A DNA stretch of 64,000 nt from Bradyrhizobium sp. RP6 (GTDB lineage Bacteria; Pseudomonadota; Alphaproteobacteria; Rhizobiales; Xanthobacteraceae). This document shows positions 9,821-18,569 of the stretch, one piece after another. The position numbers and the translations under genes are program-made. The DNA is taken from NCBI RefSeq assembly GCF_003837805.1, contig NZ_RQIT01000002.1:496001-560000 (forward strand). Direction: 5' to 3'. The first letter of the stretch is position 1; each line of letters opens with the position of its first letter. The notes beneath the pieces are model-generated. The model was not told where the DNA came from and did not search any database. It saw only the letters and a program-made list of their open reading frames with translations.

Positions 9821-10774
9821 ATGGCTGATGTCGCAATTCCCCGGGCCAAGCCTCAGATGAGCGAGGCGAGCGCCTGGACCCAGCTCAAACACAATCGCAA
9901 CTGGCTCGGCTTCTGGTTCATGGTGCCGGCCATGGCGTTCCTGATCTTTTTCCTGGCCTATCCGCTCGGGCTCGGCATCTGGCTGTCCTTCACCGACACC
10001 CGCATCGGCAGGGTCGGGCACTTCGTCGCCACCGAGAACTATGAGTGGCTCTGGGACGACTCCATCTTCTGGTTGTCGGTGTTCAACACGCTGCTCTACA
10101 CCTTCGTCGCCAGTGCCTTCAAATTCGCGATCGGACTCTATCTCGCGCTGCTGCTCAACGAGCACATGCCCTTTAAGGCGATGCTGCGCGCGATGGTGCT
10201 CATCCCCTTCATCGTTCCGACCGTGCTCTCGGCACTCGCCTTCTGGTGGATATTCGACTCGCAATTCTCGATCATCTCCTGGTCGCTGAAACACCTCGGA
10301 CTGATCAGCCAGAACATCAATTTCCTCGGCGACACCACCTGGGCGCGGATCTGCGTGATCTTCGCCAATGTCTGGCGCGGCGTTCCGTTCGTGGCGATCA
10401 CGCTGCTCGCCGGCCTGCAGACCGTCTCGCCCTCGCTCTATGAGGCCGCCACGCTCGACGGCGCCACGCGGTGGCAGAATTTCCGCTATATCACCTATCC
10501 GCTGTTGACGCCGATCATCGCCGTCGTGATGACGTTTTCAGTGCTCTTCACCTTCACCGACTTCCAGCTAATCTGGGCAATGACGCGTGGCGGCCCGGTC
10601 AACGCAACCCACCTGATGGCCACGCTGTCCTATCAGCGGGCGATCATCGCCGGGCAGCTCGGCGAGGGCGCGGCGATCTCCAGCGCCATGATCCCGTTCC
10701 TGCTCGCTGCGATCATGGTGTCCTGGTTCGGCCTGCAGCGGCGCAAGTGGCAGCAGGGAGAGAGCAATGACTGA
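9821..10774 (+). CDS. ABC transporter permease (MalF/UgpA type)
   Basis: An integral membrane subunit of the carbohydrate importer, 317 aa with six predicted transmembrane helices. The conserved EAA loop is LYEAATLDGATRWQNFRYI near residues 205-225, which docks on the ATPase. The N-terminal tail is cytoplasmic and polar. It is followed by the second permease with an 8-base overlap, implying translational coupling and a heterodimeric channel. Confidence 0.94.
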   Translation: MADVAIPRAKPQMSEASAWTQLKHNRNWLGFWFMVPAMAFLIFFLAYPLGLGIWLSFTDTRIGRVGHFVATENYEWLWDDSIFWLSVFNTLLYTFVASAFKFAIGLYLALLLNEHMPFKAMLRAMVLIPFIVPTVLSALAFWWIFDSQFSIISWSLKHLGLISQNINFLGDTTWARICVIFANVWRGVPFVAITLLAGLQTVSPSLYEAATLDGATRWQNFRYITYPLLTPIIAVVMTFSVLFTFTDFQLIWAMTRGGPVNATHLMATLSYQRAIIAGQLGEGAAISSAMIPFLLAAIMVSWFGLQRRKWQQGESND

Positions 10775-11693
10775 CCTGCCCACCAGATCCATCGATCTCA
10801 AGAATGTGCTTTCGGCCTCGGCGCCTACGGCCGACCACAGCGAGGGCATGAGCTACCTGCAGTCGGTGCCGCGCAGGCTCGTGACACTCTATCTGCCGCT
10901 CACGATCATCGTCGTGGTCCTGCTGTTTCCGTTCTACTGGATGGCGCTGACCTCGGTGAAGCCGGACGAGCAGTTGCTCGATCTCGACAAGTACAACCCG
11001 TTCTGGACCTGGAATCCGACTTTCAAGCATTTCCACAAGCTGCTGTTCGAGAGCTATTATCCGCACTGGCTCTGGAACACGATGTACGTGGCGATCTGCG
11101 CCACGGTGCTCTCGATCGTCGCATCGGTGTTCGCGGCCTACGCCATCGTGCGGTTGCGCTACAAGGGCGCCAATCTTGTCGGGGGACTGATCTTCCTCGC
11201 CTATCTCGTGCCGCCGTCGATCCTGTTCATTCCACTCGCAACCGTCGTGTATCAGTACGGTCTTTTCGACTCGCCGCTGGCGCTGATCCTGACCTATCCG
11301 ACGATCCTGATTCCGTTCTCGACCTGGCTGTTGATGGGCTATTTCAAGACCATCCCGTTCGAGCTCGAGGAGTGCGCGCTGATCGACGGGGCGAGCCGCT
11401 GGCAGATCCTGGTCAAGATCGTGGTGCCGCTCGCGATTCCCGGTCTGATCTCGGCCTTCATCTTCTGCTTCACTCTGTGCTGGAACGAGTTCATCTATGC
11501 GTTGACCTTCCTGCAGTCGACCAGCAACAAGACGGTGCCGGTCGCGATCGTCAACGAGTTCGTGGACGGTGACATCTACCGCTGGGGCTCGCTGATGGCC
11601 GGAGCCCTGGCCGGCTCGCTGCCGCTCGTGATCCTTTACGCCTTCTTCGTGGAGCATTATGTGTCGGCGATGACCGGCGCCGTGAAGGAATGA
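10767..11693 (+). CDS. ABC transporter permease (MalG/UgpE type)
   Basis: The second membrane subunit of the same importer, 308 aa with six transmembrane helices after a roughly 35-residue polar N terminus. The EAA loop reads LEECALIDGASRWQILVKI near residue 205. ATG 10767 follows GGGAGAG and overlaps the end of the preceding permease gene. With the ATPase and receptor upstream this completes a CUT1-type ABC system. The next gene, a dehydrogenase, begins 64 bases later on the same strand. Confidence 0.94.
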   Translation: MTDLPTRSIDLKNVLSASAPTADHSEGMSYLQSVPRRLVTLYLPLTIIVVVLLFPFYWMALTSVKPDEQLLDLDKYNPFWTWNPTFKHFHKLLFESYYPHWLWNTMYVAICATVLSIVASVFAAYAIVRLRYKGANLVGGLIFLAYLVPPSILFIPLATVVYQYGLFDSPLALILTYPTILIPFSTWLLMGYFKTIPFELEECALIDGASRWQILVKIVVPLAIPGLISAFIFCFTLCWNEFIYALTFLQSTSNKTVPVAIVNEFVDGDIYRWGSLMAGALAGSLPLVILYAFFVEHYVSAMTGAVKE

Positions 11694-11757
11694 TCGCGGG
11701 GCTTGCCGAGGGCGCATCAGGAGCGGTGCGCTCCAGCCAATAAGAAGGAGTAGGCTG

Positions 11758-12744
11758 TTGCACATTCTGGTTCTGGGCGCTGCCGGCATGGTCGGCCGCA
11801 AGCTCTGCGAACGGCTGTTGCGCGACGGCCGGCTCGGCAAGAGCGACATCACGAGATTGACCATGCATGACGTGGTCGAGCCCAAGAAGCCGGAGAAGGC
11901 CGGTTTCCCCGTCGAGACCGTGTCGGGCGATTTCGCCGTGCCGGGCGCGGCCGAGAAGCTGATCGCCGGCCGCCCCGACGTGATCTTCCATCTCGCCGCG
12001 ATCGTTTCGGGCGAGGCCGAGCTGGATTTCGACAAGGGCTACCGGATCAATCTCGACGGCACGCGGATGCTGCTCGACGCGATCAGGCTCGTTGGCGGCG
12101 GCTACAAGCCGCGCGTGGTCTTCACGTCCTCGATCGCGGTGTTCGGTGCCCCGTTTCCGGATGCGATCGGCGACGAGTTCTTCCACACCCCGCTGCTCAG
12201 CTACGGCACCCAGAAAGCGATCGGCGAACTCCTGCTCGCCGACTATTCGCGCCGCGGCTTTCTCGACGGCATCGGCATCCGCCTTCCGACCATCTGCATC
12301 CGCCCCGGCCTGCCCAACAAGGCCGCATCGGGCTTCTTCTCCAACATCCTGCGCGAGCCGCTCGCCGGCAAGGAGGCGATCCTGCCGGTGTCCGAGGACG
12401 TCCGCCACTGGCACGCCACGCCGCGCTCGGCCGTCGGCTTCCTGGTTCACGCCGGCACCATGGACCTCGCCACCGTCGGCCCGCGCCGCAATCTGACGAT
12501 GCCGGGCCTGTCGGCGACGGTCGGCGAGCAGATCGCCGCCCTGAAGCGGGTTGCCGGCGAAAAGGTCGCCGCCCGCATCAAGCGCGAGCCGGATCCCTTC
12601 ATCGTCGGCATCGTCGGCGGCTGGCCGCGCAATTTCGATCCAAAGCGTGCGCGCGAGCTCGGCTTCACCACCGCCGAGAAGACTTTCGACGACATCATCC
12701 GCATTCACATCGAAGACGAGCTCGGCGGCAATTTCGTCGCCTGA
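11758..12744 (+). CDS. NAD-dependent epimerase/dehydratase family protein, DenD-like (D-erythronate dehydrogenase type)
   Basis: An extended SDR of 328 aa. It has the Rossmann motif GAAGMVGRKL at residue 7, TSSIAVFGAP with the catalytic serine, and Tyr/Lys in SYGTQKAIGE near residue 150. The sequence recalls DenD, which oxidises D-erythronate at C2. The start is TTG 11758, seven bases after AGAAGGAG; there is no better ATG before the cofactor motif. A DenD-like enzyme is normally found with a DUF1537 kinase and an OtnC aldolase, neither of which is here. In this locus it may oxidise another aldonate. Confidence 0.88.
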   Translation: MHILVLGAAGMVGRKLCERLLRDGRLGKSDITRLTMHDVVEPKKPEKAGFPVETVSGDFAVPGAAEKLIAGRPDVIFHLAAIVSGEAELDFDKGYRINLDGTRMLLDAIRLVGGGYKPRVVFTSSIAVFGAPFPDAIGDEFFHTPLLSYGTQKAIGELLLADYSRRGFLDGIGIRLPTICIRPGLPNKAASGFFSNILREPLAGKEAILPVSEDVRHWHATPRSAVGFLVHAGTMDLATVGPRRNLTMPGLSATVGEQIAALKRVAGEKVAARIKREPDPFIVGIVGGWPRNFDPKRARELGFTTAEKTFDDIIRIHIEDELGGNFVA

Positions 12745-12767
12745 CCTCTGACCGAACGAGTTGAGTG

Positions 12768-13736
12768 ATGGCGAGCGTTGCTTGCATCGGCGAATGCATG
12801 GTCGAGCTCAGGCAGGCGCAAGGAGGCGCGTCTGCCGGGCAGGGGGGCGGACTGTACTCACGAGGCTTCGGCGGTGATACTCTCAACACCGCCGTCTATT
12901 TGGCGCGGCTCGACGTCAAGGTCGACTATCTCACAGCGCTGGGCGATGACGGTCTCAGCGACGAGATGATCGCGGCCTGGAATGCGGAGAGCGTCGGCAC
13001 GCGGCGTGTCGTGCGGCTGGCGGGCAAGCTGCCCGGCCTCTACATGATCCAGCTGGATGCGAAGGGCGAGCGCCAGTTCTTCCACTGGCGTGACAGCGCG
13101 GCGGCGCGGCAGCTGATGAGCCTGCCGGAGACGGACGAGATTCTCAACTCGCTGATGAGCTACGACATCGTCTATCTCTCCGCGATCACGCTCTCGATCT
13201 ATGATGCGGTCGGGCGCGATCGCCTGTTCGCGGCGATCAAGCGTGCCCGCCTGCTCGGCACCCGATTCGTGTTCGACACCAATTTCCGTGCGCGGGGCTG
13301 GCCGGATCGCGACGTCGCCCGCGAGGTCTTCGCTGCAGCCTTCGCGACCGCCGACATCGTGCTGACCTCGACCGAGGATCTGCTCGCGCTCTATCCCGGC
13401 GAGAGCCAGGACCAGCTGATGGCGCGTATCCCGAGCCCGGAGCTGGTGTTCCGGCTCGCCGAGCCCGTCAGCCTGCTGCGCTTTCCCGGCGGAACCAGCG
13501 AGGTTCGCGCCGAACCCATGACGAAGCCGGTCGTCGACACCACCGCTGCCGGCGACAGTTTTGCCGCGGCCTATATCGCGGCGCGGCTCGCCGGTTCCGA
13601 TCCGGCCGAGGCCGCCCGGGCCGGACATCGCCTCGCCAGCATCGTGATCTGCTATCCCGGCGCCATCATTCCAGGCTATGCCATGCCGCCGAAGAAGCGG
13701 CACCGGCCGGCGGCCTCTCGTCAAGCGACCAAATGA
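12768..13736 (+). CDS. kdgK: PfkB family carbohydrate kinase, 2-keto-3-deoxygluconate kinase-like
   Basis: A ribokinase-fold sugar kinase of 322 aa. The N-terminal motif GECMVELRQ and the glycine-rich GGDTLNTAVYLARL match the 2-keto-3-deoxygluconate kinase branch. The catalytic base and anion hole are in DTTAAGDSFAAAY near residue 255 (AAGD replacing the usual GAGD). ATG 12768 is preferred over the adjoining GTG 12765. The next gene encodes KDPG aldolase, ten bases downstream, so phosphorylation of KDG to KDPG is the likely reaction. The name is by family resemblance and context. Confidence 0.87.
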   Translation: MASVACIGECMVELRQAQGGASAGQGGGLYSRGFGGDTLNTAVYLARLDVKVDYLTALGDDGLSDEMIAAWNAESVGTRRVVRLAGKLPGLYMIQLDAKGERQFFHWRDSAAARQLMSLPETDEILNSLMSYDIVYLSAITLSIYDAVGRDRLFAAIKRARLLGTRFVFDTNFRARGWPDRDVAREVFAAAFATADIVLTSTEDLLALYPGESQDQLMARIPSPELVFRLAEPVSLLRFPGGTSEVRAEPMTKPVVDTTAAGDSFAAAYIAARLAGSDPAEAARAGHRLASIVICYPGAIIPGYAMPPKKRHRPAASRQATK

Positions 13737-13746
13737 ATCGAGACCC

Positions 13747-14397
13747 ATGACCACGACTGCCCAACAGAACCACCTCGTCTCGCTGTTCAAGGCGGCAACC
13801 GTCATTCCCGTCCTCACCATCGAGCGAATCCAGGATGCCGTGCCGCTGGCGCGCGCGCTGGTTGCCGGCGGCGTCCGCACGCTGGAGGTGACCCTGCGCA
13901 CCCCCGTTGCGATCGAGGCCGCGAGGGCGATGATGGCCGAAGTACCCGAGGCGATCGTCGGCATCGGCACCATTCTCAATCCGGCCGACTTCACCCGTGT
14001 CGAGAAGCTCGGCGTCGCATTTGGGATCAGCCCGGGCCTGACCCCCGATCTCCTCAGGGCCGCAACCGACAGCTCTTTGCCGTTCGCGCCGGGCATCGCC
14101 ACGGCCTCCGAGCTGATGATGGCGCTGTCCTACGGCTTCGACGTCGCAAAGTTCTTCCCGGCCGAGCAGGCCGGCGGCATCAAGGGCCTGCGCGCCCTTG
14201 GCGGGCCGTTTCCGAGCGTGCGGTTCTGCCCGACCGGTGGGATCGGCGAGGCCAATGCGGCGACCTGGCTCGCCGAGCCCAACGTGGTTGCGGTCGGCGG
14301 CTCCTGGTTGTGCCCGACGGCGGAGATCCGGGCTGGGAACTGGGCCGGCATAACTGCCATCTGCCAGCGGACCCTCCAGGCCCTGAAAGCCGCGTGA
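13747..14397 (+). CDS. eda: 2-dehydro-3-deoxy-phosphogluconate aldolase
   Basis: A class I aldolase of 216 aa cleaving KDPG to pyruvate and glyceraldehyde 3-phosphate. The catalytic residues of the Eda family are visible: Glu47 and Arg51 (TLEVTLRT), the phosphate and carboxylate loop VGIGTIL, and the Schiff-base lysine 135 in FDVAKFFPAE. Length and motifs are standard. ATG 13747 is used; the in-frame upstream extension overlaps the kinase gene. It closes the sugar-acid operon: uptake, oxidation or dehydration, phosphorylation and aldol cleavage. It could also accept 6-phospho-2-keto-3-deoxygalactonate. Confidence 0.93.
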   Translation: MTTTAQQNHLVSLFKAATVIPVLTIERIQDAVPLARALVAGGVRTLEVTLRTPVAIEAARAMMAEVPEAIVGIGTILNPADFTRVEKLGVAFGISPGLTPDLLRAATDSSLPFAPGIATASELMMALSYGFDVAKFFPAEQAGGIKGLRALGGPFPSVRFCPTGGIGEANAATWLAEPNVVAVGGSWLCPTAEIRAGNWAGITAICQRTLQALKAA

Positions 14398-14457
14398 AGT
14401 CTTGCCGTCCCTGCGCTAGGACTTAGTTCAGGTGAGAGACCTCAGGGAGAGAAGACC

Positions 14458-15627
14458 ATGACCGCCAGCATCGTCGGATGGGCACATACGCCGTTCGGCA
14501 AGTTCGACACCGAGACTGTGGAAAGCCTCGTCGTGCGGGTCGCCAACGAGGCGCTGGCGGATGCCGGCGTTTCGGCTGGCGACGTCGACGAGATCGTGCT
14601 TGGCCATTTCAACGCCGGCTTCTCGCCGCAGGACTTTACCGCCTCGCTGGTGCTCCAGGCCGACCCGCAGCTGCGCTTCAAGCCGGCGACGCGGGTCGAG
14701 AACGCCTGTGCCACCGGCTCCGCCGCCGTACACCAGGGCCTGCGCGCGATTGCCGCAGGGGCCGCCAAGATCGTGCTGGTCGTCGGCGTCGAGCAGATGA
14801 CGCGCACCCCTAGCGCCGAGATCGGCAAGAACCTGCTCAAGGCGTCCTACCTGCCCGAGGACGGCGACACCGTCGGTGGCTTCGCGGGCGTGTTCGGCAA
14901 GATCGCCAGTTCCTATTTCCAGAAATACGGCGACCAGTCCGATGCGCTGGCGCTGATCGCGGCCAAGAACCACAAGAACGGCGTCGCCAATCCCTTCGCC
15001 CAGATGCGCAAGGACTTCGGCTTCGACTTCTGCCGCGCCGAGAGCGAGAAGAACCCTTACGTCGCAGGCCCCTTGAAGCGCACCGATTGTTCGCTGGTCT
15101 CCGATGGCGCCGCGGCGCTGGTGCTGGCCGATGCCGAGACCGCCAAGGGCATGAGCAAGTCGATCGGCTTCCGCGCCACCGCGCACGCCCAGGACTTGCT
15201 GCCGATGAGCAAGCGCGACATCCTCCAGTTCGAGGGCTGCACGGTCGCCTGGCAGCGCGCCCTGGAGAAAGCGGGCGTGACGCTGTCCGATCTCTCCTTC
15301 GTCGAGACCCATGACTGCTTCACGGTCGCCGAGCTGATCGAGTATGAAGCGATGGGCCTGACGCCGAAGGGGCAGGGCGCCCGCGCCATCAAGGAAGGCT
15401 GGACCCTCAAGGACGGCAAACTGCCGGTCAATCCCTCCGGCGGCCTGAAAGCCAAGGGCCATCCGATCGGCGCCACCGGCGTCTCGATGCATGTGATGAC
15501 CGCGATGCAGCTCGCGGGGCAGGCCCCCGAGGGCATGCAGCTCAAGAACGTCAAGCTCGGCGGCATCTTCAACATGGGCGGTGCGGCCGTCGCCAACTAC
15601 GTTTCCGTGTTGGAGCCGCTGAAGTAG
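14458..15627 (+). CDS. acetyl-CoA acetyltransferase (SCP2-type thiolase)
   Basis: A thiolase-fold enzyme of 389 aa. The nucleophilic cysteine is Cys84 in VENACATGSAA, and the histidines are in ETHDCF near residue 284 and GGLKAKGHPIGATG near 333. This is the SCP-x branch rather than the biosynthetic PhaA branch. All catalytic residues are present, so cleavage of a 3-ketoacyl-CoA is expected. Its start is supported by GGGAGAGAAG. It begins a plus-strand run with a CoA-transferase, a second thiolase-like protein and a DUF35 protein, suggesting catabolism of an unidentified branched or cyclic acid. Confidence 0.9.
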   Translation: MTASIVGWAHTPFGKFDTETVESLVVRVANEALADAGVSAGDVDEIVLGHFNAGFSPQDFTASLVLQADPQLRFKPATRVENACATGSAAVHQGLRAIAAGAAKIVLVVGVEQMTRTPSAEIGKNLLKASYLPEDGDTVGGFAGVFGKIASSYFQKYGDQSDALALIAAKNHKNGVANPFAQMRKDFGFDFCRAESEKNPYVAGPLKRTDCSLVSDGAAALVLADAETAKGMSKSIGFRATAHAQDLLPMSKRDILQFEGCTVAWQRALEKAGVTLSDLSFVETHDCFTVAELIEYEAMGLTPKGQGARAIKEGWTLKDGKLPVNPSGGLKAKGHPIGATGVSMHVMTAMQLAGQAPEGMQLKNVKLGGIFNMGGAAVANYVSVLEPLK

Positions 15628-15634
15628 GTCTAGT

Positions 15635-15718
15635 AGGGTGGGCAAAGGCGCGTAAGCGCCGTGCCCACCATTTTCCTTGCGCTAGATCATGGTGGGCACG
15701 CTTCGCTTTGCCCACCCT
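15635..15718. repeat. nested palindromic repeat (GGTGGGCAAAG family)
   Basis: The outer arms AGGGTGGGCAAAG (15635-15647) and CTTTGCCCACCCT (15706-15718) are perfect. The inner arms GTGCCCACCA (15661-15670) and TGGTGGGCAC (15690-15699) are also perfect. This dispersed element type is familiar from Bradyrhizobium. It sits after the thiolase and may end its transcript. Confidence 0.75.
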
Positions 15719-15749
15719 GCGCACCTGATTGATTGGCAGGGAATGCATC

Positions 15750-15956
15750 ATGAGCAATGACTACGAAGACTCGCTGTCGATGGACGCGCTGAACGACCGC
15801 ATCGCGATCCTCGAGGACAATATCCGCCAGCTCATCGAGCAGGCAGCTGCCGCCTCGGGCGAGCAGAACGAGTCGCGCATCGCCGACAGGATCAGCCAGC
15901 AGAACGAAGAGCTCGACCGGCTCCTGAAGATCCGGGAATCCCGCCAGAAGAAATAG
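15750..15956 (+). CDS. small coiled-coil hypothetical protein
   Basis: A highly charged 68-residue protein with heptad-like spacing over its whole length (LNDRIAILEDNIRQLIEQ, then RISQQNEELDRLLKIRE) and no membrane segment. It may be a short homodimeric coiled coil. It recalls SlyX-like small proteins in size and style, but I cannot confirm membership. ATG 15750 follows GGCAGGGA. It is located between the thiolase and the CoA-transferase genes on the same strand, separated from the former by a repeat. Confidence 0.75.
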   Translation: MSNDYEDSLSMDALNDRIAILEDNIRQLIEQAAAASGEQNESRIADRISQQNEELDRLLKIRESRQKK

Positions 15957-16085
15957 CGGCCGATATCGCCGCCGCGCTGCGCATGCCGCCATACGCCGCC
16001 CGCCCTTGCGCGAGCGGCGGCGCTGCCGTTAGCTGGACCGAATTCGCGGGCCGCGTCTTGAGCCTCGCGCAATCGGGAGCGAACG

Positions 16086-17285
16086 ATGGGGCCTCTGAAG
16101 GGCATCAAGGTCATCGACATGACAACCGTGCTGATGGGTCCTTATGCGACCCAGATGCTGGGCGACTACGGTGCAGACGTTATCAAGGTGGAGTCGCTGG
16201 ACGGCGACGTCACCCGTCTGATCGGCCCGATGCGACACGCCGGCATGGGCCCGGTGTTTCTCAACACCAACCGCAGCAAGCGCTCGATCTGCCTCGACCT
16301 GAAAAAGCCCGCCGGCCGCGAGGCCGTGCTGCGGCTGCTGAAGGACGCCGATGTCCTGGTCTACAACGTCCGCCCGCAGGCCATGGCGCGGCTTCAGCTC
16401 GGCTACGATGTCGTGTCCGCCATCAACCCGCGCCTGGTCTATGCCGGCGTGTTCGGCTTCGGCCAGGATGGGCCCTATGCCGCAAAGCCCGCCTATGACG
16501 ATCTGATCCAGGGCGCGACGGCCCTTCCGGCTCTGATGGCGCAGACCGGCGACGGCGTGCCGCGCTACGTGCCGAATGCGCTGGTCGATCGCATCGTCGG
16601 CCTCACCGCCGTCGGGGCGATCTGCGCCAGCCTCGTGCACCGCGACCGTACCGGCCGCGGCCAGCGCGTCGACATCCCGATGTTCGAGACCATGGCCGGC
16701 TTCGTCATGGGCGATCACATGGGCGGGCTCACCTTCGACCCGCCGCTCGACAAGGGCGGCTATGCCCGCCACCTCTCGCGCGACCGCAGGCCCTACAAGA
16801 CCTCGGACGGCCATCTCAGCGTCATCGTCTACAACGACAAGCAGTGGGAGAACTTCTTCAAGGCCACCGGGCGCGACGATCTGCGCGCCGATCCCAAATT
16901 CGCGACCTTCGCCGGCCGCGCCGCCAACATCGATGTGGTCTACGCCGAGCTTGCGCGCATCTTCGAGACGCGCACCACGGCCGAGTGGATCGACCTGCTC
17001 ACCAAGGCCGACGTGCCGGTCATGCCGATGCACGACCTCGCCTCGATCCTGCACGATGAACACCTGGAGGCGACGAATTTCTTTCCGGTCGTGTCCCATC
17101 CGACCGAGGGCCCGATCCGGAGCATGAAGGTGACGGCGACCTGGTCGGAGTCGGAGGCCGAGCCCGTGCGGCTGGCGCCGCGGCTCAACGAGCACGGCGC
17201 CGAGATTTTGCGCGAGATCGGTTATTCCGCCGACGAGATCGCGGCCATGGTGCGCGACGGCGTCACGCGCGCGGCCCCGGAGTAG
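16086..17285 (+). CDS. CaiB/BaiF family (class III) CoA-transferase
   Basis: A family III CoA-transferase of 399 aa that moves CoA between carboxylic acids. The catalytic aspartate lies in AYDDLIQGATALPAL near residue 138. The N-terminal VIDMTTVLMGPYATQMLGDY with DVIKVE and the central GRGQRVDIPMFE are family hallmarks. It probably activates the acid that the following thiolase-like proteins process. The specific acid cannot be predicted. The next gene is 147 bases downstream, past a large palindromic repeat. Confidence 0.93.
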   Translation: MGPLKGIKVIDMTTVLMGPYATQMLGDYGADVIKVESLDGDVTRLIGPMRHAGMGPVFLNTNRSKRSICLDLKKPAGREAVLRLLKDADVLVYNVRPQAMARLQLGYDVVSAINPRLVYAGVFGFGQDGPYAAKPAYDDLIQGATALPALMAQTGDGVPRYVPNALVDRIVGLTAVGAICASLVHRDRTGRGQRVDIPMFETMAGFVMGDHMGGLTFDPPLDKGGYARHLSRDRRPYKTSDGHLSVIVYNDKQWENFFKATGRDDLRADPKFATFAGRAANIDVVYAELARIFETRTTAEWIDLLTKADVPVMPMHDLASILHDEHLEATNFFPVVSHPTEGPIRSMKVTATWSESEAEPVRLAPRLNEHGAEILREIGYSADEIAAMVRDGVTRAAPE

Positions 17286-17316
17286 GGAGGAAGTGATGGC
17301 GCGCAATCTCTCATCC

Positions 17317-17418
17317 GTCATTCCGGGGCGATGCGTCAGCATCGAACCCGGAATCTCGAGATTCTCAGGTGCGCAATTGCGCACCGGAGTTCGGTCCTGC
17401 GGACCGCCCCGGAATGAC
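17317..17418. repeat. cruciform-like palindromic repeat (GTCATTCCGGGG family)
   Basis: The outer arms GTCATTCCGGGGCG (17317-17330) and CGCCCCGGAATGAC (17405-17418) are perfect. Inside are two further perfect palindromes, GAATCTCGAGATTC (17351-17364) and GGTGCGCAATTGCGCACC (17368-17385). It lies between the CoA-transferase and thiolase-like genes. A diverged relative is at 18931-19016. Confidence 0.8.
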
Positions 17419-17432
17419 CAGGGGGAGAGAGC

Positions 17433-18569
17433 ATGAGCTTCATCACCGGCGTCGACCTCACGCCCTTCGGCAAGCACGAAGGCTTGTCTTCGCTCGACCT
17501 CATGAGCAAAGCCGCCCAAGCAGCGCTCGACGATGCCGGGCTGAAACGCTCGGACATCGACGGCATCCTCTGCGGCTACTCCACCGTGTCGCCGCACATC
17601 ATGCTGGCCACTGTCTTCGCCGAGCATTTCGGCATCCGCCCATCTTACGCCCACGCCGTGCAGGTCGGCGGCGCCACGGGTCTCGCGATGACGATGCTCG
17701 CGCATCAGCTCGTCGACGCCGGCGTCGCGCGCCACGTGCTCGTCGTCGCTGGCGAGAACCGTCTCACGGGGCAGAGCCGCGATGCCTCGCTCCAGGCACT
17801 GGCGCAGGTCGGCCATCCCGATTACGAGGTGCCGCTCGGCCCGACCATTCCCGCCTATTACGGCCTCGTCGCCAACCGCTACATGCACGAATATGGTGTG
17901 ACCGAACAGGACCTCGCCGAGTTCGCGGTGCTGATGCGCAAGCACGCCTGCACCCATCCCGGCGCGCAATTCCACAATCCCATCACGGTCGCCGATGTCA
18001 TGGCCTCCAAGCCGGTGGCGATGCCGCTCAAGCTGCTCGACTGCTGCCCGGTCTCCGACGGCGGCGCGGCGTTCGTCATCAGCCGCGAGCGGGCAGGGGA
18101 AGCGGGCGTGCGCATCCGCGGCTGCGCCCAGGCGCATACCCATCAGCATGTCACGGCCGCGCCTGGTCTCAGTGAGCTCGGTGCCGAGATATCCATCGCG
18201 CGCGCCAGGGAGGCGACGGGCATTGCGATCTCCGACGTGCGTTACGCCGCGATCTACGACAGCTTCACCATCACGCTCGCGATGCTGCTGGAAGACCTCG
18301 GGCTTGCCGGCCGCGGCGAGGCGGCCGCGCGCGTCCGCGCCGGCTATTTCGGCCGCGATGGCGCCATGCCCCTCAACACCCATGGCGGCCTGCTCAGCTA
18401 CGGCCATTGCGGCGTCGGCGGCGCCATGGCGCATCTGGTCGAGGCGCATGTGCAGATGACGGGTCGGGCGGCGAATCGCCAGGTGCGGGATGCGTCCATT
18501 GCACTGCTGCACGGCGACGGCGGCGTGCTGTCGTCCCACGTGAGCATGTTCCTGGAGCGGGTGCGATGA
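17433..18569 (+). CDS. thiolase-like protein lacking the nucleophilic cysteine (possible retro-aldolase subunit)
   Basis: A thiolase-fold protein of 378 aa in the SCP2/lipid-transfer branch. The position of the nucleophilic cysteine reads VQVGGATGLA, with no cysteine. The HDCF histidine is replaced by tyrosine (AIYDSFTITL). A GH dipeptide is kept in LLSYGHCGVGG. These changes rule out ordinary thiolysis. Steroid side-chain aldolases of the Ltp2 type are also cysteine-less thiolase folds that pair with a DUF35 protein, and a DUF35 gene overlaps this one by four bases. A beta-hydroxyacyl-CoA retro-aldolase is therefore a reasonable hypothesis. Confidence 0.85.
   Translation: MSFITGVDLTPFGKHEGLSSLDLMSKAAQAALDDAGLKRSDIDGILCGYSTVSPHIMLATVFAEHFGIRPSYAHAVQVGGATGLAMTMLAHQLVDAGVARHVLVVAGENRLTGQSRDASLQALAQVGHPDYEVPLGPTIPAYYGLVANRYMHEYGVTEQDLAEFAVLMRKHACTHPGAQFHNPITVADVMASKPVAMPLKLLDCCPVSDGGAAFVISRERAGEAGVRIRGCAQAHTHQHVTAAPGLSELGAEISIARAREATGIAISDVRYAAIYDSFTITLAMLLEDLGLAGRGEAAARVRAGYFGRDGAMPLNTHGGLLSYGHCGVGGAMAHLVEAHVQMTGRAANRQVRDASIALLHGDGGVLSSHVSMFLERVR

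Noticed and set aside
16029..18539. 836-codon open frame on the minus strand opposite the CoA-transferase and thiolase-like genes
   Set aside because: It mirrors strongly coding plus-strand genes with recognisable active sites. Its own translation is Arg/His/Asp-rich without domains, as expected for an antisense shadow in GC-rich DNA.
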